A DNA stretch of 64,000 nt from Streptomyces sp. PH10-H1 (GTDB lineage: Bacteria; Actinomycetota; Actinomycetes; Streptomycetales; Streptomycetaceae). Location: positions 1 to 64,000 of the forward strand of contig NZ_JASISZ010000015.1 of the NCBI RefSeq assembly GCF_030063355.1. Reading direction: 5' to 3'. Positions 34,166-43,568 of this stretch are shown here, piece after piece. The number at the start of each line of letters is the position of its first letter. Position 1 is the first letter of the stretch. Below the pieces are notes generated by a model that made no database searches, was not told where the DNA came from, and was given only the letters and a program-made list of their open reading frames with translations. The translations under genes were made by a program, and so were the position numbers.

Positions 34166-35413
34166 TCAACGCCCGAGACCGGCACTCCGTCGGCGCAGCA
34201 GGAGCACCGCGCCGATCACGACCACCGCGCCGACCCCGACGGCAATCCAGACGATCGCGCTGATTCCCTTGCCGTCGCCGGCCTTCGCCGTGGTGCCGGG
34301 TGATGCCTGCTGGGTCGGCGGTTTCGAGGGGCCGGAGCCACTGGAGGCTGACGACGATGGTGATGGGGAATTGGGGGAGCGGGTGGCAACCAGAGGGTTC
34401 ACATCGGCGGGGCCCGGGTCTCCGGGGTTGCCGAGGACCGCCATGCGGGGGCGGACCGTGCCGTATCCGATGTAGCGGCTGGGGACCGCGCCCTCGGTCG
34501 GCTTGCCTGCGGTGTTCATCAGGACACGCAGCACCTGGTTCCCGGTCCAGGTCGGGTGCATGGCCCAGATGAGGGCGGCTGAGGCGGAGGCGATGGCGGT
34601 GGCTTGGCTGGTGCCCCAGCTACGGCAGTAGCCGGACTTGCCATCGATGCAGCGACTTGGGATGTCATCGCCCGGTGCAGCGAGGGCTACTTGGGGCCCA
34701 AAAACGGAGAACTTCGCGACCGATGACGATTTATCGACTGCCCCGATACCGGCTACGCCGAGACTTGCCGACGGATAAGAGACATCGTTCCCTGTGTCGC
34801 CGTTGTTTCCGGTCGAAGCCAGAAGCAATTTGCCGCGGTGTACCGCGTAATCAACCGCTTGCTGGATCTGATCCTGCTCGCCGGCCTTCAGTCTGAAGCC
34901 CTCCAAGCCCAAAGACATGTTGATGATACGGGCATCACTGTCCGCCGCGTAGCGAAGAGCTTCAATGAGAGCCTTGGCGCTGTTCGTGCCGGATTCCTGA
35001 GTGGATCCGAGAACCGTCAGTGGAAGGATGTTCGCGTCTGGGGAAAGGCCCTTGATCCCCTGATTGTTGACACCATTGCCTGCGATCAGCATCGCCATGG
35101 CCGTGCCGTGTCCACTCGGGTCCGCGCGTGCATCCTTCTGCGGTTCCACGAAGTTCTTCCCCGCAAGGACCTTCCCAGTCAGTTCAGGCGCGGTGGAGAG
35201 AACGCCACTGTCGAGGACGGCGACAGTGATCCCCTTGCCGGTGCTGACCTCCCACATTTCCTCGGATTGCATCCGGTCCAAGTACCACTGTCGATCGCGC
35301 ATGGTGTCCGCCGACGCGGCGGGGGCGATGGCGCCGCCGATGACGAGCAGAGAACCGAGTACTGACATCACCGCCTGTGCTCGCCTGCGCTGACGCTTGA
35401 CCGTTGACCTCAT
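34166..35413 (-). CDS. mycP: Mycosin (subtilisin-like MycP) no. 1
   Basis: 415 residues from ATG 35413: signal peptide (VMSVLGSLLVIGGAIAPAASA), subtilase domain with Asp in VAVLDSGV, His in GHGTAMAMLIAG and Ser in GTSQATAIAS, a Pro/Ser linker (about 330-380), and a C-terminal membrane helix (IVWIAVGVGAVVVIGAVLLL). Mycosins sit on the outer face of the ESX complex. A second mycosin is encoded at 38400. The start at 35440 is possible, but ATG 35413 has the better signal peptide. Confidence 0.9.
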   Translation of the reverse strand: MRSTVKRQRRRAQAVMSVLGSLLVIGGAIAPAASADTMRDRQWYLDRMQSEEMWEVSTGKGITVAVLDSGVLSTAPELTGKVLAGKNFVEPQKDARADPSGHGTAMAMLIAGNGVNNQGIKGLSPDANILPLTVLGSTQESGTNSAKALIEALRYAADSDARIINMSLGLEGFRLKAGEQDQIQQAVDYAVHRGKLLLASTGNNGDTGNDVSYPSASLGVAGIGAVDKSSSVAKFSVFGPQVALAAPGDDIPSRCIDGKSGYCRSWGTSQATAIASASAALIWAMHPTWTGNQVLRVLMNTAGKPTEGAVPSRYIGYGTVRPRMAVLGNPGDPGPADVNPLVATRSPNSPSPSSSASSGSGPSKPPTQQASPGTTAKAGDGKGISAIVWIAVGVGAVVVIGAVLLLRRRSAGLGR

Positions 35414-35466
35414 GCCACCCACTCGTTCTCTGTCCGCCATCCGGCGTCGCTGCCCTGGAACCGGCT

Positions 35467-36942
35467 CTAGCCGATCACAGGGGGAACCACGCCGTGGTCC
35501 CCCGGGGCCCAGGTCTCTTCGTCCTCGGTGAGGTAACCCGGGTTCGCGCCATCGCGTCGTTGCGAACGTCGCCGTGCGCCCTGGGGCGCGCTGCCCATGG
35601 AACCACCCATCGGGCCCTTCGCACTGCCCGCTGTCGGTGATTCACGGACGAGACCGGTGCCACCCGGGGTGAATTCCCGTCCCGCCCCCGGCTGTGCTCC
35701 GCGGGGAGCCCGAACGGTGCCACCCGGCTCGCTGACTAGGCGCTGCGAGCCGCCGCCAGGACCGGACCGCCCCCCTGTCACGCCGTGACCGCCACCACCG
35801 CCGCCTGCCATCATTCCGTGGCTGGTCGACTGCTTCTCGCTGCCGATCACCGTTCCACGCGATGTGCTCCGGACCGAGTCCGCTCCGGTCTGGCCTGGAG
35901 CCCGCGTACCGCCGACGATGCCGGTGTCGGTCCGGGTGATGGTGGGAGGCCGGACGCCTCCCACGCCGTTCCTGCCGCCCGGCCCGGTGGGGGGAGTACG
36001 CCTGCCGCCTCCTCCTGGGCTGGAGGGGCCACCCGTGTACGGAGGCATCACCACAGGCGGCGGAGGTGTCAGGTGTCCGCCGCCGACTGGGCCCGGAGGG
36101 GGAAATCCACCGCTGGGCGGGAGCGTGGCAGGTGGCAGGGCCGGTGGCATCGTCACCGTGTCGATGTTCGTCCCTGTGGTGTCCGGAGCCCCGGGCACCA
36201 CGGTGACGTGCTGCGGCGTATGAACGGGAGCGCCGTCCGGCGACGACGCGGTGAAGTCACCCGGGCGCGAGGCGGTGTAGTGATGCGCCTTCGAGGCGCC
36301 ACCGGCCTGCGAGGTCGTGGCCGAATACGTGCCTCCCCCGGAGTGGCCTCCCGGCGGACCGTAACTCTCCTGGCCGCCCTCATGACCAGTAGGAGTCGGC
36401 AGGACCTCGTTCGGCAACGGCCTGAAGTTCGGCTCCTCCTGCAAGGAGATCGACTGCTGTGCCATCAGGTAGTACGAGGCGAGCTTGTTCATCTGGGGAA
36501 TGGCCTCGTTGCGCGCCGTTTCGACGGCTGCTATCCGGGCCTTTTCCTTCTTCTCGTCCGCGAAACACATCTGTGTGGCGTCGGGATGTCCCCCCATCGC
36601 AGTGACGACCTCGCTGAGCGCCTGGCCCGCCGTCTGCATCGAGGTGCCCGCGGCGCCGGCGTAGTCGGCCAGCTTCAGGGTCTCTTTGGCGAAGTCGTTG
36701 CCCCACTCGCGGAAGGCGTCACCGCCCTTGCCCTGCCACGTGGTACGGCCGATGTGTTCCTTGAGCTCGGTGCCGATCTTCTCGATCTCGGTCTGTGCGT
36801 CGACGAGAGCGGTGCCCTTGCCCATGATCTCCGTGGCGTTGACGCCGCGGACCATGCTGCGCATGTCTTCGTACGACATGTTCTCGAAGTCGGTTGTGTT
36901 GTAGCAGGCGTTGAGTGGTGGCAGCTTCTTGGCGTCGCCCAT
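35467..36942 (-). CDS. WXG100-domain protein with long Pro/Gly-rich C-terminus
   Basis: 491 residues. The N-terminal 130 are helical (ATEIMGKGTALVDAQTEIEK, then TTWQGKGGDAFREWGN with the WXG-like turn), like a secreted WXG100/PPE-type protein. The rest is low complexity, rich in Gly, Pro and Thr (GGGGHGVTGGRSGPGGG). This layout is common in Streptomyces ESX loci. It would be exported or act at the cell surface. It is directly upstream of mycosin 1 on the same strand. Confidence 0.7.
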   Translation of the reverse strand: MGDAKKLPPLNACYNTTDFENMSYEDMRSMVRGVNATEIMGKGTALVDAQTEIEKIGTELKEHIGRTTWQGKGGDAFREWGNDFAKETLKLADYAGAAGTSMQTAGQALSEVVTAMGGHPDATQMCFADEKKEKARIAAVETARNEAIPQMNKLASYYLMAQQSISLQEEPNFRPLPNEVLPTPTGHEGGQESYGPPGGHSGGGTYSATTSQAGGASKAHHYTASRPGDFTASSPDGAPVHTPQHVTVVPGAPDTTGTNIDTVTMPPALPPATLPPSGGFPPPGPVGGGHLTPPPPVVMPPYTGGPSSPGGGGRRTPPTGPGGRNGVGGVRPPTITRTDTGIVGGTRAPGQTGADSVRSTSRGTVIGSEKQSTSHGMMAGGGGGGHGVTGGRSGPGGGSQRLVSEPGGTVRAPRGAQPGAGREFTPGGTGLVRESPTAGSAKGPMGGSMGSAPQGARRRSQRRDGANPGYLTEDEETWAPGDHGVVPPVIG

Positions 36943-36973
36943 GCTTGTCCCTGTCCCCCGTTCACTTCATGTG

Positions 36974-37474
36974 TTACATGCCGTCAGTTCCGCTGGACGA
37001 ACCCCCACCGGTTTTGTCCTTGCCCGCTGCGGGCGACCCAGGATCTGTCTCGGCCCCGGGCTTCTTGTAATAGATCTCGGTGCGCTTCTGGATGGCGAAG
37101 AGACGGTCGGCGTGCTCCTGGTCGACGTTCTGGTAGCCACGGTCGGCCAGATCGACAGTGATGCCCATCGCTTCCAGTTGGTCGCCGAGCGTCTTGGAGA
37201 GCATCTCCAGGCGGGCATGCACCGTGTCGTAGGCGCCGGACAGCTGGATGGCTTCCGGGAATCCGGTGCCGTACGCGCTGGTGGTCACCTTTTGATCAGT
37301 GATGCGGGCGTGCGCGGCCGGCGACTTGTCGAGCGTCGCGAGAAGTCTGTCCACACGGGCCTTGAAATTCTGCAGAGACTCGGTGGGCGTCTCCAGATCC
37401 GCCGGCTTGCCCTTGACAATGTACGGGCCGTACATCGGAGTACGCGGTCCGTCGTCCGGAAGTTGAGAACCCAT
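36974..37474 (-). CDS. ESX-locus helical protein with a YxxxD motif
   Basis: 166 residues from ATG 37474, which has an almost ideal GGGAGGTGATT site. Helices: TPTESLQNFKARVDRLLATL and YDTVHARLEMLSKTLGDQLE; the motif YQNVD in GYQNVDQEHAD fits the type VII YxxxD/E signal. The C-terminus is Gly/Ser-rich. It lies between the esx pair and the WXG100/Pro-Gly protein, so it is probably another substrate or accessory protein. Confidence 0.6.
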   Translation of the reverse strand: MGSQLPDDGPRTPMYGPYIVKGKPADLETPTESLQNFKARVDRLLATLDKSPAAHARITDQKVTTSAYGTGFPEAIQLSGAYDTVHARLEMLSKTLGDQLEAMGITVDLADRGYQNVDQEHADRLFAIQKRTEIYYKKPGAETDPGSPAAGKDKTGGGSSSGTDGM

Positions 37475-37585
37475 GGAATCACCTCCCCTAAGGTGCCGCG
37501 GTACCGCAGGCGTGGGGGTGGGATGCGCTGATCGCATCCCACACCCACAGCGTGCCGGTTCCTGCGTGATTCATCTGAGGCTGTG

Positions 37586-37867
37586 TCAGCCCTGGAAGCG
37601 CCGGGCCTGAGCCTGGTCGTTCGACCGGTAGCCCTCGGTGGCGTCCATGAGCTTGGCCGAGATCGTCAGCAGGGTCTCGTGCATGTCGTTCACCTTGAGG
37701 TCCCAGGAACGCTGCCGGTCGTAGAACGCCTGCTGCGTCTCGCCGTCCCAGGTGTCAACGACGGCCTTGACCTTGGTGTTCAGGTCGTCGAGCTCGGACT
37801 TGATGGTGTTGGCGGTCGACTTGACCTGGTTCGAGGCTTCGACGACCCCGGAGTACGTGATCTCCAT
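37586..37867 (-). CDS. esxB: WXG100 protein EsxB-like
   Basis: 93 residues with the WXG100 hairpin (AVVDTWDGETQQAFYDRQRS). A C-terminal YRSND gives the YxxxD export signal, which identifies it as the signal-bearing (CFP-10/EsxB-like) member. It is 38 bp downstream of the other WXG100 gene; the two would form the secreted heterodimer. Confidence 0.85.
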   Translation of the reverse strand: MEITYSGVVEASNQVKSTANTIKSELDDLNTKVKAVVDTWDGETQQAFYDRQRSWDLKVNDMHETLLTISAKLMDATEGYRSNDQAQARRFQG

Positions 37868-37905
37868 TGAAACGGTCTCCTGATGCGAGGTGGGATGAGT
37901 ACGGG

Positions 37906-38253
37906 CTACGAAGAGACCTGGAACCGGTCCAGGACACCGTTGCTGCCCAAGTCGCCACCGGCGCTCTTGAAGCTGTTGAGCCGCTCGACTTCCTGCTCGT
38001 CGAAGCCGTCACGGCTCATCTGGACGGCTTCCTTGGTGAAGGCGAGGAGCTCCTTCAAGTTGCGGGCGTCGGCATTCACCCGCTGCTGGAGGCCGTTGTA
38101 CGCGTTGGCCGCAACGCCCTTCCAGTGACCTTCGACGGCGTCGACGACGCCATTGAGGTGGTTGATCCTGCCTTCGAGCGTGTCGTGCATATTGCCGAGA
38201 TCGGTAATGAGCTTCTCGATCTGGCTTGATGAAAGCCTGAGCTTGTCTCCCAT
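37906..38253 (-). CDS. esxA: WXG100 protein EsxA-like
   Basis: 115 residues, helix-turn-helix WXG100 fold with DAVEGHWKGVAANAYNGLQQ. It lacks a C-terminal YxxxD/E, as expected for the EsxA-type partner. Gene order esxA-esxB on the minus strand. It has about 20 extra C-terminal residues compared with ESAT-6. Confidence 0.85.
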   Translation of the reverse strand: MGDKLRLSSSQIEKLITDLGNMHDTLEGRINHLNGVVDAVEGHWKGVAANAYNGLQQRVNADARNLKELLAFTKEAVQMSRDGFDEQEVERLNSFKSAGGDLGSNGVLDRFQVSS

Positions 38254-38399
38254 AACGCACCTTCCCCCATGAATCGGATGTCGCAGTTGCCCGACTTCGG
38301 CTACTGCGGATACATCGGACCAAAGTTGTCAATAATCACTTTAACCACAGCCGTCTCCCAAATCCAACACCGCCTCGCCTGCGCTGTGTTGTTGAGAAA

Positions 38400-39734
38400 T
38401 CATCTAGTTGCGGAGCGGCGGCGACGGTCCCGTAGCACCACCGCGCAGCCCGCGATCACTGCGATCAGGACGCCCGTGCCGGTCAGTACATAGGTCGAGA
38501 TGCGGGTGATCCGCTCCTGCCTGGTCTCACCCAGGTGGAGGGCCATCGGTTCCGGTCCGACGGGACCGTCCGACACCGCGTGATCCGGGGTCGGAATGCT
38601 CACCGGATGTTCGTCCTCGTTGAGAGCGCGCACAGGGTCGACCACCCCCCACCCGATGAAGTCATCCCGTCCCTTGATCGGACGTTCGGCGGTCTGTTCG
38701 ATCTGGGCGACCACTTGGGCCTGCGTCCAGCGGGGGTGTTTGGCCCGGATGAGGGCCGCGACTCCGGCGACGTAGGGGGCCGAGAAGCTCGTGCCGTTGT
38801 CGACGCACTGACCGCCCTTCGGAACGGTGGACACCATGTCTACACCTGGCGCCGCGACCCCCACGAAACTTCCGGTCTGGGAGAACGGCGCCCGCTCGTC
38901 ATTGCGGTCCGATGCAGCCACCGCCAGGACGCCCGGATAGGCCGCCGGATAGGTCATCTTGACCTCACCGGCGAGACCGTCGTTGCCCGCGGAAGCGACC
39001 ACGACGATGTCTCTGTTCAGAGCCTCGCGCACAGCAAGCGCCAGATCGGAGTCGGCTCGCAGGGGCTTGACGGTGTCCTGGGAGATGTTGATGACGCGGG
39101 CGTCCTTCTGGATGGCATGGCGGATGGCCGCAGCCATCGTCGCGGCAGTGCCTGAGCCCTTGTCGTCGTTCTGCCGGATCGGGATGATCGTCGCTTCCGG
39201 AGCGAGGCCGACAAAGCCGGTGCCCACGCGCGGACGGGCCGCGATGATGCCGGCAACCTTGGTGCCGTGGCCAACGGGATCGGTTGTGCCATCCCCATCG
39301 CCGGACCTCACCGGAACCTTCGCGTCGCCCTTGGTCTTGGTCTTGCCCTTGGACTTCGAGGCTTCCATAGCGGGGTCTTGAGGCTTGTCCTCCGGGTGCG
39401 GAAGCAGATCGGTCCCGGCGGCCCGGTCTACAGCAGACGACAACTGCGGATTCGCGTCGTCGACACCAGTGTCGATCACTGCGACCCGGACACCCTTTCC
39501 CTTCGTGTCCTGCCAGAGCTCGTCGAAGACCACCCGCTGGAGCGCCCAGGGGAGGCCCTGAATCTGCTTCGCCATCGGAAACGTGCACTCACCGCTGCCT
39601 TCGGAACCCATTTGCGGGTCGGAACCCTCTGCGGTCGCGGGCGCCTGTGCGAACCCCGTCAGGCTGACGCTCACCGCGCACATTAGGAGCACCATGACGG
39701 CCGGGGACCGGAATCCGCTACGAGTGATCATCAC
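38400..39734 (-). CDS. mycP: Mycosin (subtilisin-like MycP) no. 2
   Basis: 444 residues: signal peptide (VMVLLMCAVSVSLTGFAQA), subtilase domain with Asp in VAVIDTGVDD, His in GHGTKVAGI and Ser in GTSFSAPYVAG, and a C-terminal helix (YVLTGTGVLIAVIAGCAVVL). Between Asp and His it carries a Lys/Gly/Asp-rich loop (EASKSKGKTKTKGDAKV). A run-through Pro linker precedes the helix. It is 20 bp downstream of eccB, so it is the mycosin most closely tied to the core complex. Confidence 0.9.
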   Translation of the reverse strand: MMITRSGFRSPAVMVLLMCAVSVSLTGFAQAPATAEGSDPQMGSEGSGECTFPMAKQIQGLPWALQRVVFDELWQDTKGKGVRVAVIDTGVDDANPQLSSAVDRAAGTDLLPHPEDKPQDPAMEASKSKGKTKTKGDAKVPVRSGDGDGTTDPVGHGTKVAGIIAARPRVGTGFVGLAPEATIIPIRQNDDKGSGTAATMAAAIRHAIQKDARVINISQDTVKPLRADSDLALAVREALNRDIVVVASAGNDGLAGEVKMTYPAAYPGVLAVAASDRNDERAPFSQTGSFVGVAAPGVDMVSTVPKGGQCVDNGTSFSAPYVAGVAALIRAKHPRWTQAQVVAQIEQTAERPIKGRDDFIGWGVVDPVRALNEDEHPVSIPTPDHAVSDGPVGPEPMALHLGETRQERITRISTYVLTGTGVLIAVIAGCAVVLRDRRRRSATR

Positions 39735-39754
39735 GCGCTTCCTCCCTTCCGCCC

Positions 39755-41305
39755 TCAGGAACTCTGTGGCTGTTTGGCGCTGTTGGTGTCGAGCCGGGGT
39801 CCTTTGGGTAGGAAACCGGACCAGTTGTCCGGCACCGGCAGTGGGCGCACGTCCTTGTAGCCGAGCCGGATCTGCGCCTGGCTGACATTGGACGCCAGCT
39901 CCTCCGGCGTCTGCGGCTTCGCAGTGGCTCCGATTCCCGACCGATCCGCACTGCTGTCGTTGTTCGTCTGCACGGCGTAACGGAGCCCGGTGTCCGTCAC
40001 CAAGAAGATCGAACCGGTGGTGGGAGACGCGCCGTCGAACTGCCGGTACAGCAGACCGCTGCCGGGCGTGACGTACGCGCTGGTGGCCCCGTCCAGGAAC
40101 TGAACCGGATAGCCGGGGCCGGCCCAGGTGCTGAGTTCGGGCACCCCCCCCGAATTGACTCCGTGCATCACATTGCAGACGGTTCCGGTTCGGGTCGAGG
40201 TGTCATTGGCCTGGGTCGGGACGGTCTTCGGCCAGCCGTACTTCGCGTAGAACTCGTCCGGGGAAGAGGTGAAGGATTGCGGTCCGACTTCTGCGGCCTG
40301 TGCCTTCTGGCCCAGCACCTTCGCTTCCGGACTCGTCAGGAGCAGCCTGGCGACGAGGTCGGACACGGGAGCAACCGCCCCCGGCAGGACGACGTACTGC
40401 TGCATGCCGGTACCAGCCACGGCTTTGAGTACCATGCCCACCTTGTCGAGACGGGGATCCAGGCTGCCGACGCCGGCCGGGGACCCGACCCTGCTCGGCA
40501 ACCGAGGAAAGTCGATGGGCGCGCCGGCATGCAGTGTGCCGAGCCAGTCCCTCGTGACTTTCTGGGGCTGTGCGCCCTCGCTGAACAGTGAGCGGCGCAG
40601 CACCTCGTCCCGGGTCGAGAGTTTCTTGCCGCTGGTGGCCCCGATCACGTGCTGGGTGCCGTCCGGGTCCACCAGGTATCGCGTCCCCTCCGTGCCGTCG
40701 GCCTCGACGTAGAGCGCCTGGCTGTCGTGGAGTTGCTGTTTCCCGCCGACCTTGTCCGCCTCGCGGCCGGCCAGCAGGAAGACCGCCTTCTGCACGGTGT
40801 CGCCGGTCCCGCCGCCGGGCTGTTCACAGACCACCCAGAGCTTGTTCCGGCCCGCTTCGTCCCCGCTGGGCAACCGGTCGGGTGCGTACGGTATGCCGAG
40901 CATCGGACCCCGCTGCAGCTTTCCGTTGTCCAGTTCGGACTCCGGTACCTGGATTACGGAGGACTTGCCCGGGTCCAGGAGCAGTTTCGCGGAGGAGAAA
41001 TTGAGCACCGGGTGCAGACGCTTGACGCCGTTTGTCTCCAGGACGACGTAACGGGTTGTCGATTCGCTGCCGACGATGACATGGGCACCGGGATCGGACC
41101 AGCCGTCAGGAACTTTGGGCTTGAAGATGCCCCAAGCACCGAAGCCCGCCAGCAGCAGGGCACCCACCACCACCCCCGGCAGCAGGGCGCGTAGTGGGCG
41201 CGGCGCCGCCTCGTCCGTGCCGGCTGCCGACGGTTGCAGAAAGGCGGCGACCAGCCGCTTCTTCGCGAAGGTGTAGGCGTTGAGTTCGTCCCGCCGTGAT
41301 GCCAT
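39755..41305 (-). CDS. eccB: Type VII secretion core protein EccB
   Basis: 516 residues. The N-terminus (SRRDELNAYTFAKKRLVAAF) and one membrane helix (LLPGVVVGALLLAGFGAWGIF) match EccB. The periplasmic part has the repeated beta domains and disulphide-type cysteines (VVCEQPG, TVCNVMHG). EccB forms the outer part of the ESX membrane complex. It is divergent from eccE. Confidence 0.9.
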   Translation of the reverse strand: MASRRDELNAYTFAKKRLVAAFLQPSAAGTDEAAPRPLRALLPGVVVGALLLAGFGAWGIFKPKVPDGWSDPGAHVIVGSESTTRYVVLETNGVKRLHPVLNFSSAKLLLDPGKSSVIQVPESELDNGKLQRGPMLGIPYAPDRLPSGDEAGRNKLWVVCEQPGGGTGDTVQKAVFLLAGREADKVGGKQQLHDSQALYVEADGTEGTRYLVDPDGTQHVIGATSGKKLSTRDEVLRRSLFSEGAQPQKVTRDWLGTLHAGAPIDFPRLPSRVGSPAGVGSLDPRLDKVGMVLKAVAGTGMQQYVVLPGAVAPVSDLVARLLLTSPEAKVLGQKAQAAEVGPQSFTSSPDEFYAKYGWPKTVPTQANDTSTRTGTVCNVMHGVNSGGVPELSTWAGPGYPVQFLDGATSAYVTPGSGLLYRQFDGASPTTGSIFLVTDTGLRYAVQTNNDSSADRSGIGATAKPQTPEELASNVSQAQIRLGYKDVRPLPVPDNWSGFLPKGPRLDTNSAKQPQSS

Positions 41306-41562
41306 CTGCCGAACTTCTCCCCGTGGTTGTATGTCCCTCGCGAACCGCCCCCACTATGCCCGCCGGCACTGGTTCACCACCGATCGGGTCCACGCTTCAG
41401 GCAGTCGCCAGAGTCCCTGCTCGGCCGAGCAGGGCGTGAGCCCCTATCCGATCCCTGTGTCGACGGGCGTGGGACAGTGGGCGGTCGTAGGTCGGTGTGC
41501 CGATGCCGTCGGCCTGACTTGCGCACGCTGTAGTGCCGTGACACGGAGGGACATACCGGGGG
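41306..41562. promoter_or_regulatory. Divergent eccB/eccE intergenic region
   Basis: 257 bp between the eccB and eccE starts; it should hold promoters for both halves of the locus. No confident -10/-35 pair was identified. Confidence 0.4.
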
Positions 41563-42801
41563 ATGAGCAGCGCGACGACCGCAGTGATGAGTGTGCATCC
41601 GCGGCCAGGACGGATCGGTGGCGTGCGGCTGCATCAGGTGGTGTTGGTGGAGGTCGCCGGCGCGCTGGTGCTGGTCGGGTGGGTGACGGGCGGGATGCTG
41701 CTGGTGCCGATGGGCCTGGTGGCGGCGGGGTTGGTGCTGTTGGTGGTGCTGCGGCGGCGGGGTCGGCCGGTGGTGGAGTGGCTGAACGCGGCCATGGCAC
41801 TGCGCGGCCGGCTGAGGGCCGCGCGGCGGCCGTGGGTTGCGGACGGGGTGGATCCCGCGCTGGCGCCGGTCGCCGAGTGCGACACGGCGCTGCGGACCTA
41901 TACCTACACCGACCGGCAGCGCGACCGCGCTATTGGCATGGTGGGTGACGGAACGTTCCTGACGGCACTGTTGCTCGTGCAGTCGCGGGACGAACCGCTG
42001 CGGATGGCCCGGGACGCACGACCGCTACCGCTCGGGTTGCTGCACGACGCCCTGGAAGTGGACGACATCCGGCTGGAGTCGGTACAGGTTGTGCAGCACA
42101 CCCAGCCCGCCCCCGGACCGCATCTGCCTGAACAGGCCGCGGCAGCACGGTCGTATGCGCCGCTCCAGGCCCAGGCCGGTACGCCCGCGATTCGGCTCAC
42201 CTGGATTGCGCTGAAACTCGACCCGGAGCTGTGTCCGGAGGCGGTGCGAGCACGCGGCGGCGGGATCGGCGGGGCGCAGCGTGCGCTGTTGCGGGCCACG
42301 GACCAGCTGGCGAGCCGGTTGGCGGGGGCGGGGATCGACGCTTCGGTACTGACCGAGGCGCAGGTGACGTCCGCGCTCGCGACCTCGGCCGGGGTGAATC
42401 CGCAGGCGAGCGCGCTGGCGGTGCGGGCGGGTGCGCCGCTGCGGCGCACCACGGAGTCCACCCGGGCCTGGCGCTGTGACGACCGATGGCACACGACGTA
42501 CTGGGTGGGCCGCTGGCCGCACCTGGGTACGGGGGCGATGCCGGCGGCACAACTGGTGGCACTCCTGACATCGATGCCGGCGCTGGCCAGCACATTCAGT
42601 CTGGCGATGTCGCGCGGGACCGGTGGCACACCGGCCGTCAGCGGATACGTCCGGCTCACCGCGCGCGGAAATGACGAACTAGTCGCGGTGCGACGACAGT
42701 TGGAGCGAGCTGCGCGAGGAGAGAAGGTCAGTCTCGTACGGCTTGATCGCGAACAACTGCCAGGTTTGCTAGCAACCTTGCCCCTCGGAGGCACCCGTTG
42801 A
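41563..42801 (+). CDS. eccE: Type VII secretion protein EccE
   Basis: 412 residues. Two N-terminal membrane helices (VVLVEVAGALVLVGWVTGG, MGLVAAGLVLLVVLRR) and a soluble alpha/beta domain (LRTYTYTDRQRDRAIGMVGDGTF, later FSLAMSRGTGG) fit EccE. It anchors the EccC gate and completes the complex. Its stop overlaps the next gene's TTG start as TTGA. Confidence 0.85.
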   Translation: MSSATTAVMSVHPRPGRIGGVRLHQVVLVEVAGALVLVGWVTGGMLLVPMGLVAAGLVLLVVLRRRGRPVVEWLNAAMALRGRLRAARRPWVADGVDPALAPVAECDTALRTYTYTDRQRDRAIGMVGDGTFLTALLLVQSRDEPLRMARDARPLPLGLLHDALEVDDIRLESVQVVQHTQPAPGPHLPEQAAAARSYAPLQAQAGTPAIRLTWIALKLDPELCPEAVRARGGGIGGAQRALLRATDQLASRLAGAGIDASVLTEAQVTSALATSAGVNPQASALAVRAGAPLRRTTESTRAWRCDDRWHTTYWVGRWPHLGTGAMPAAQLVALLTSMPALASTFSLAMSRGTGGTPAVSGYVRLTARGNDELVAVRRQLERAARGEKVSLVRLDREQLPGLLATLPLGGTR

Positions 42802-43568
42802 CGGCCACCCGCATGACGCCTGCCGGAACCACTGGTCCGGCTGTTTCCGCGACATCCTCGGCCGGACAGGGGAGGCGCGGGTTCGGGCTGCTGGGCCCCC
42901 GCCGTGACCGGCACGTGCTGCCCATGGGACAGCTCGCCGCGCTGTCGCTGCCGCTCGGTGACGACGGGGTCGTCGCGGGCGTCGACGCGGAGGGACGGCC
43001 CGCGGTACTGGGGTTCTTCCGCCCCTCCCAGCTCGATGTCGTCGTCATCGGCAGTGTCTGGACGGCGCAGGTGCTGGCGCTGCGTACGGCCGGTACGGGT
43101 GCGCGCGTCGCTGTCGAAACGGCCCGGCCGCAGTCCTGGACAGGGCTCGCGCAGGCCGCGGGCGGCGGACAGCAGTGCATGACGGTGCACGACGTCAAGC
43201 AGGTGGGACCACAGGGTCCGTCCGTCTCCAGCCCGGTCCTGGTCGTACGGGACTGCGGCATGCGGCCGCCGCGAAGCCGGCTGGCGGCCGCGCCCTGGCA
43301 GTCCGTGCTCACGCTCCTGCCATTCCTGGGCCCGACGGCGCCACGGATGCTCGACAACGCAGGGCTGGTCGGGATCCAGCGGGTTTCCCCCGAGGAGGCC
43401 GCGGTCCTCGCCCGGATTCTGCGGCTGCCCCGAGCGGAGGCGGAGGCACTGCCATCACTCGGCGACGACATGATGTTGTGGTGCACGACTCAGCACCGGA
43501 AGTTCGTCAGACTACAACCGACCGACATCGAGGCGGGGCTTCTCGGCACTCCGAGGCGTATGGACTAG
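42798..43568 (+). CDS. ESX-associated hypothetical protein downstream of eccE
   Basis: 256 residues from TTG 42798. Soluble; landmarks HVLPMGQLAALSLPLGDDGV, FFRPSQLDVVVIGSVWTAQV, and a C-terminal FVRLQPTDIEAGLLG. Coupled to eccE by a four-base overlap, so it probably serves the same secretion system; I do not know its role. Confidence 0.6.
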   Translation: MTATRMTPAGTTGPAVSATSSAGQGRRGFGLLGPRRDRHVLPMGQLAALSLPLGDDGVVAGVDAEGRPAVLGFFRPSQLDVVVIGSVWTAQVLALRTAGTGARVAVETARPQSWTGLAQAAGGGQQCMTVHDVKQVGPQGPSVSSPVLVVRDCGMRPPRSRLAAAPWQSVLTLLPFLGPTAPRMLDNAGLVGIQRVSPEEAAVLARILRLPRAEAEALPSLGDDMMLWCTTQHRKFVRLQPTDIEAGLLGTPRRMD

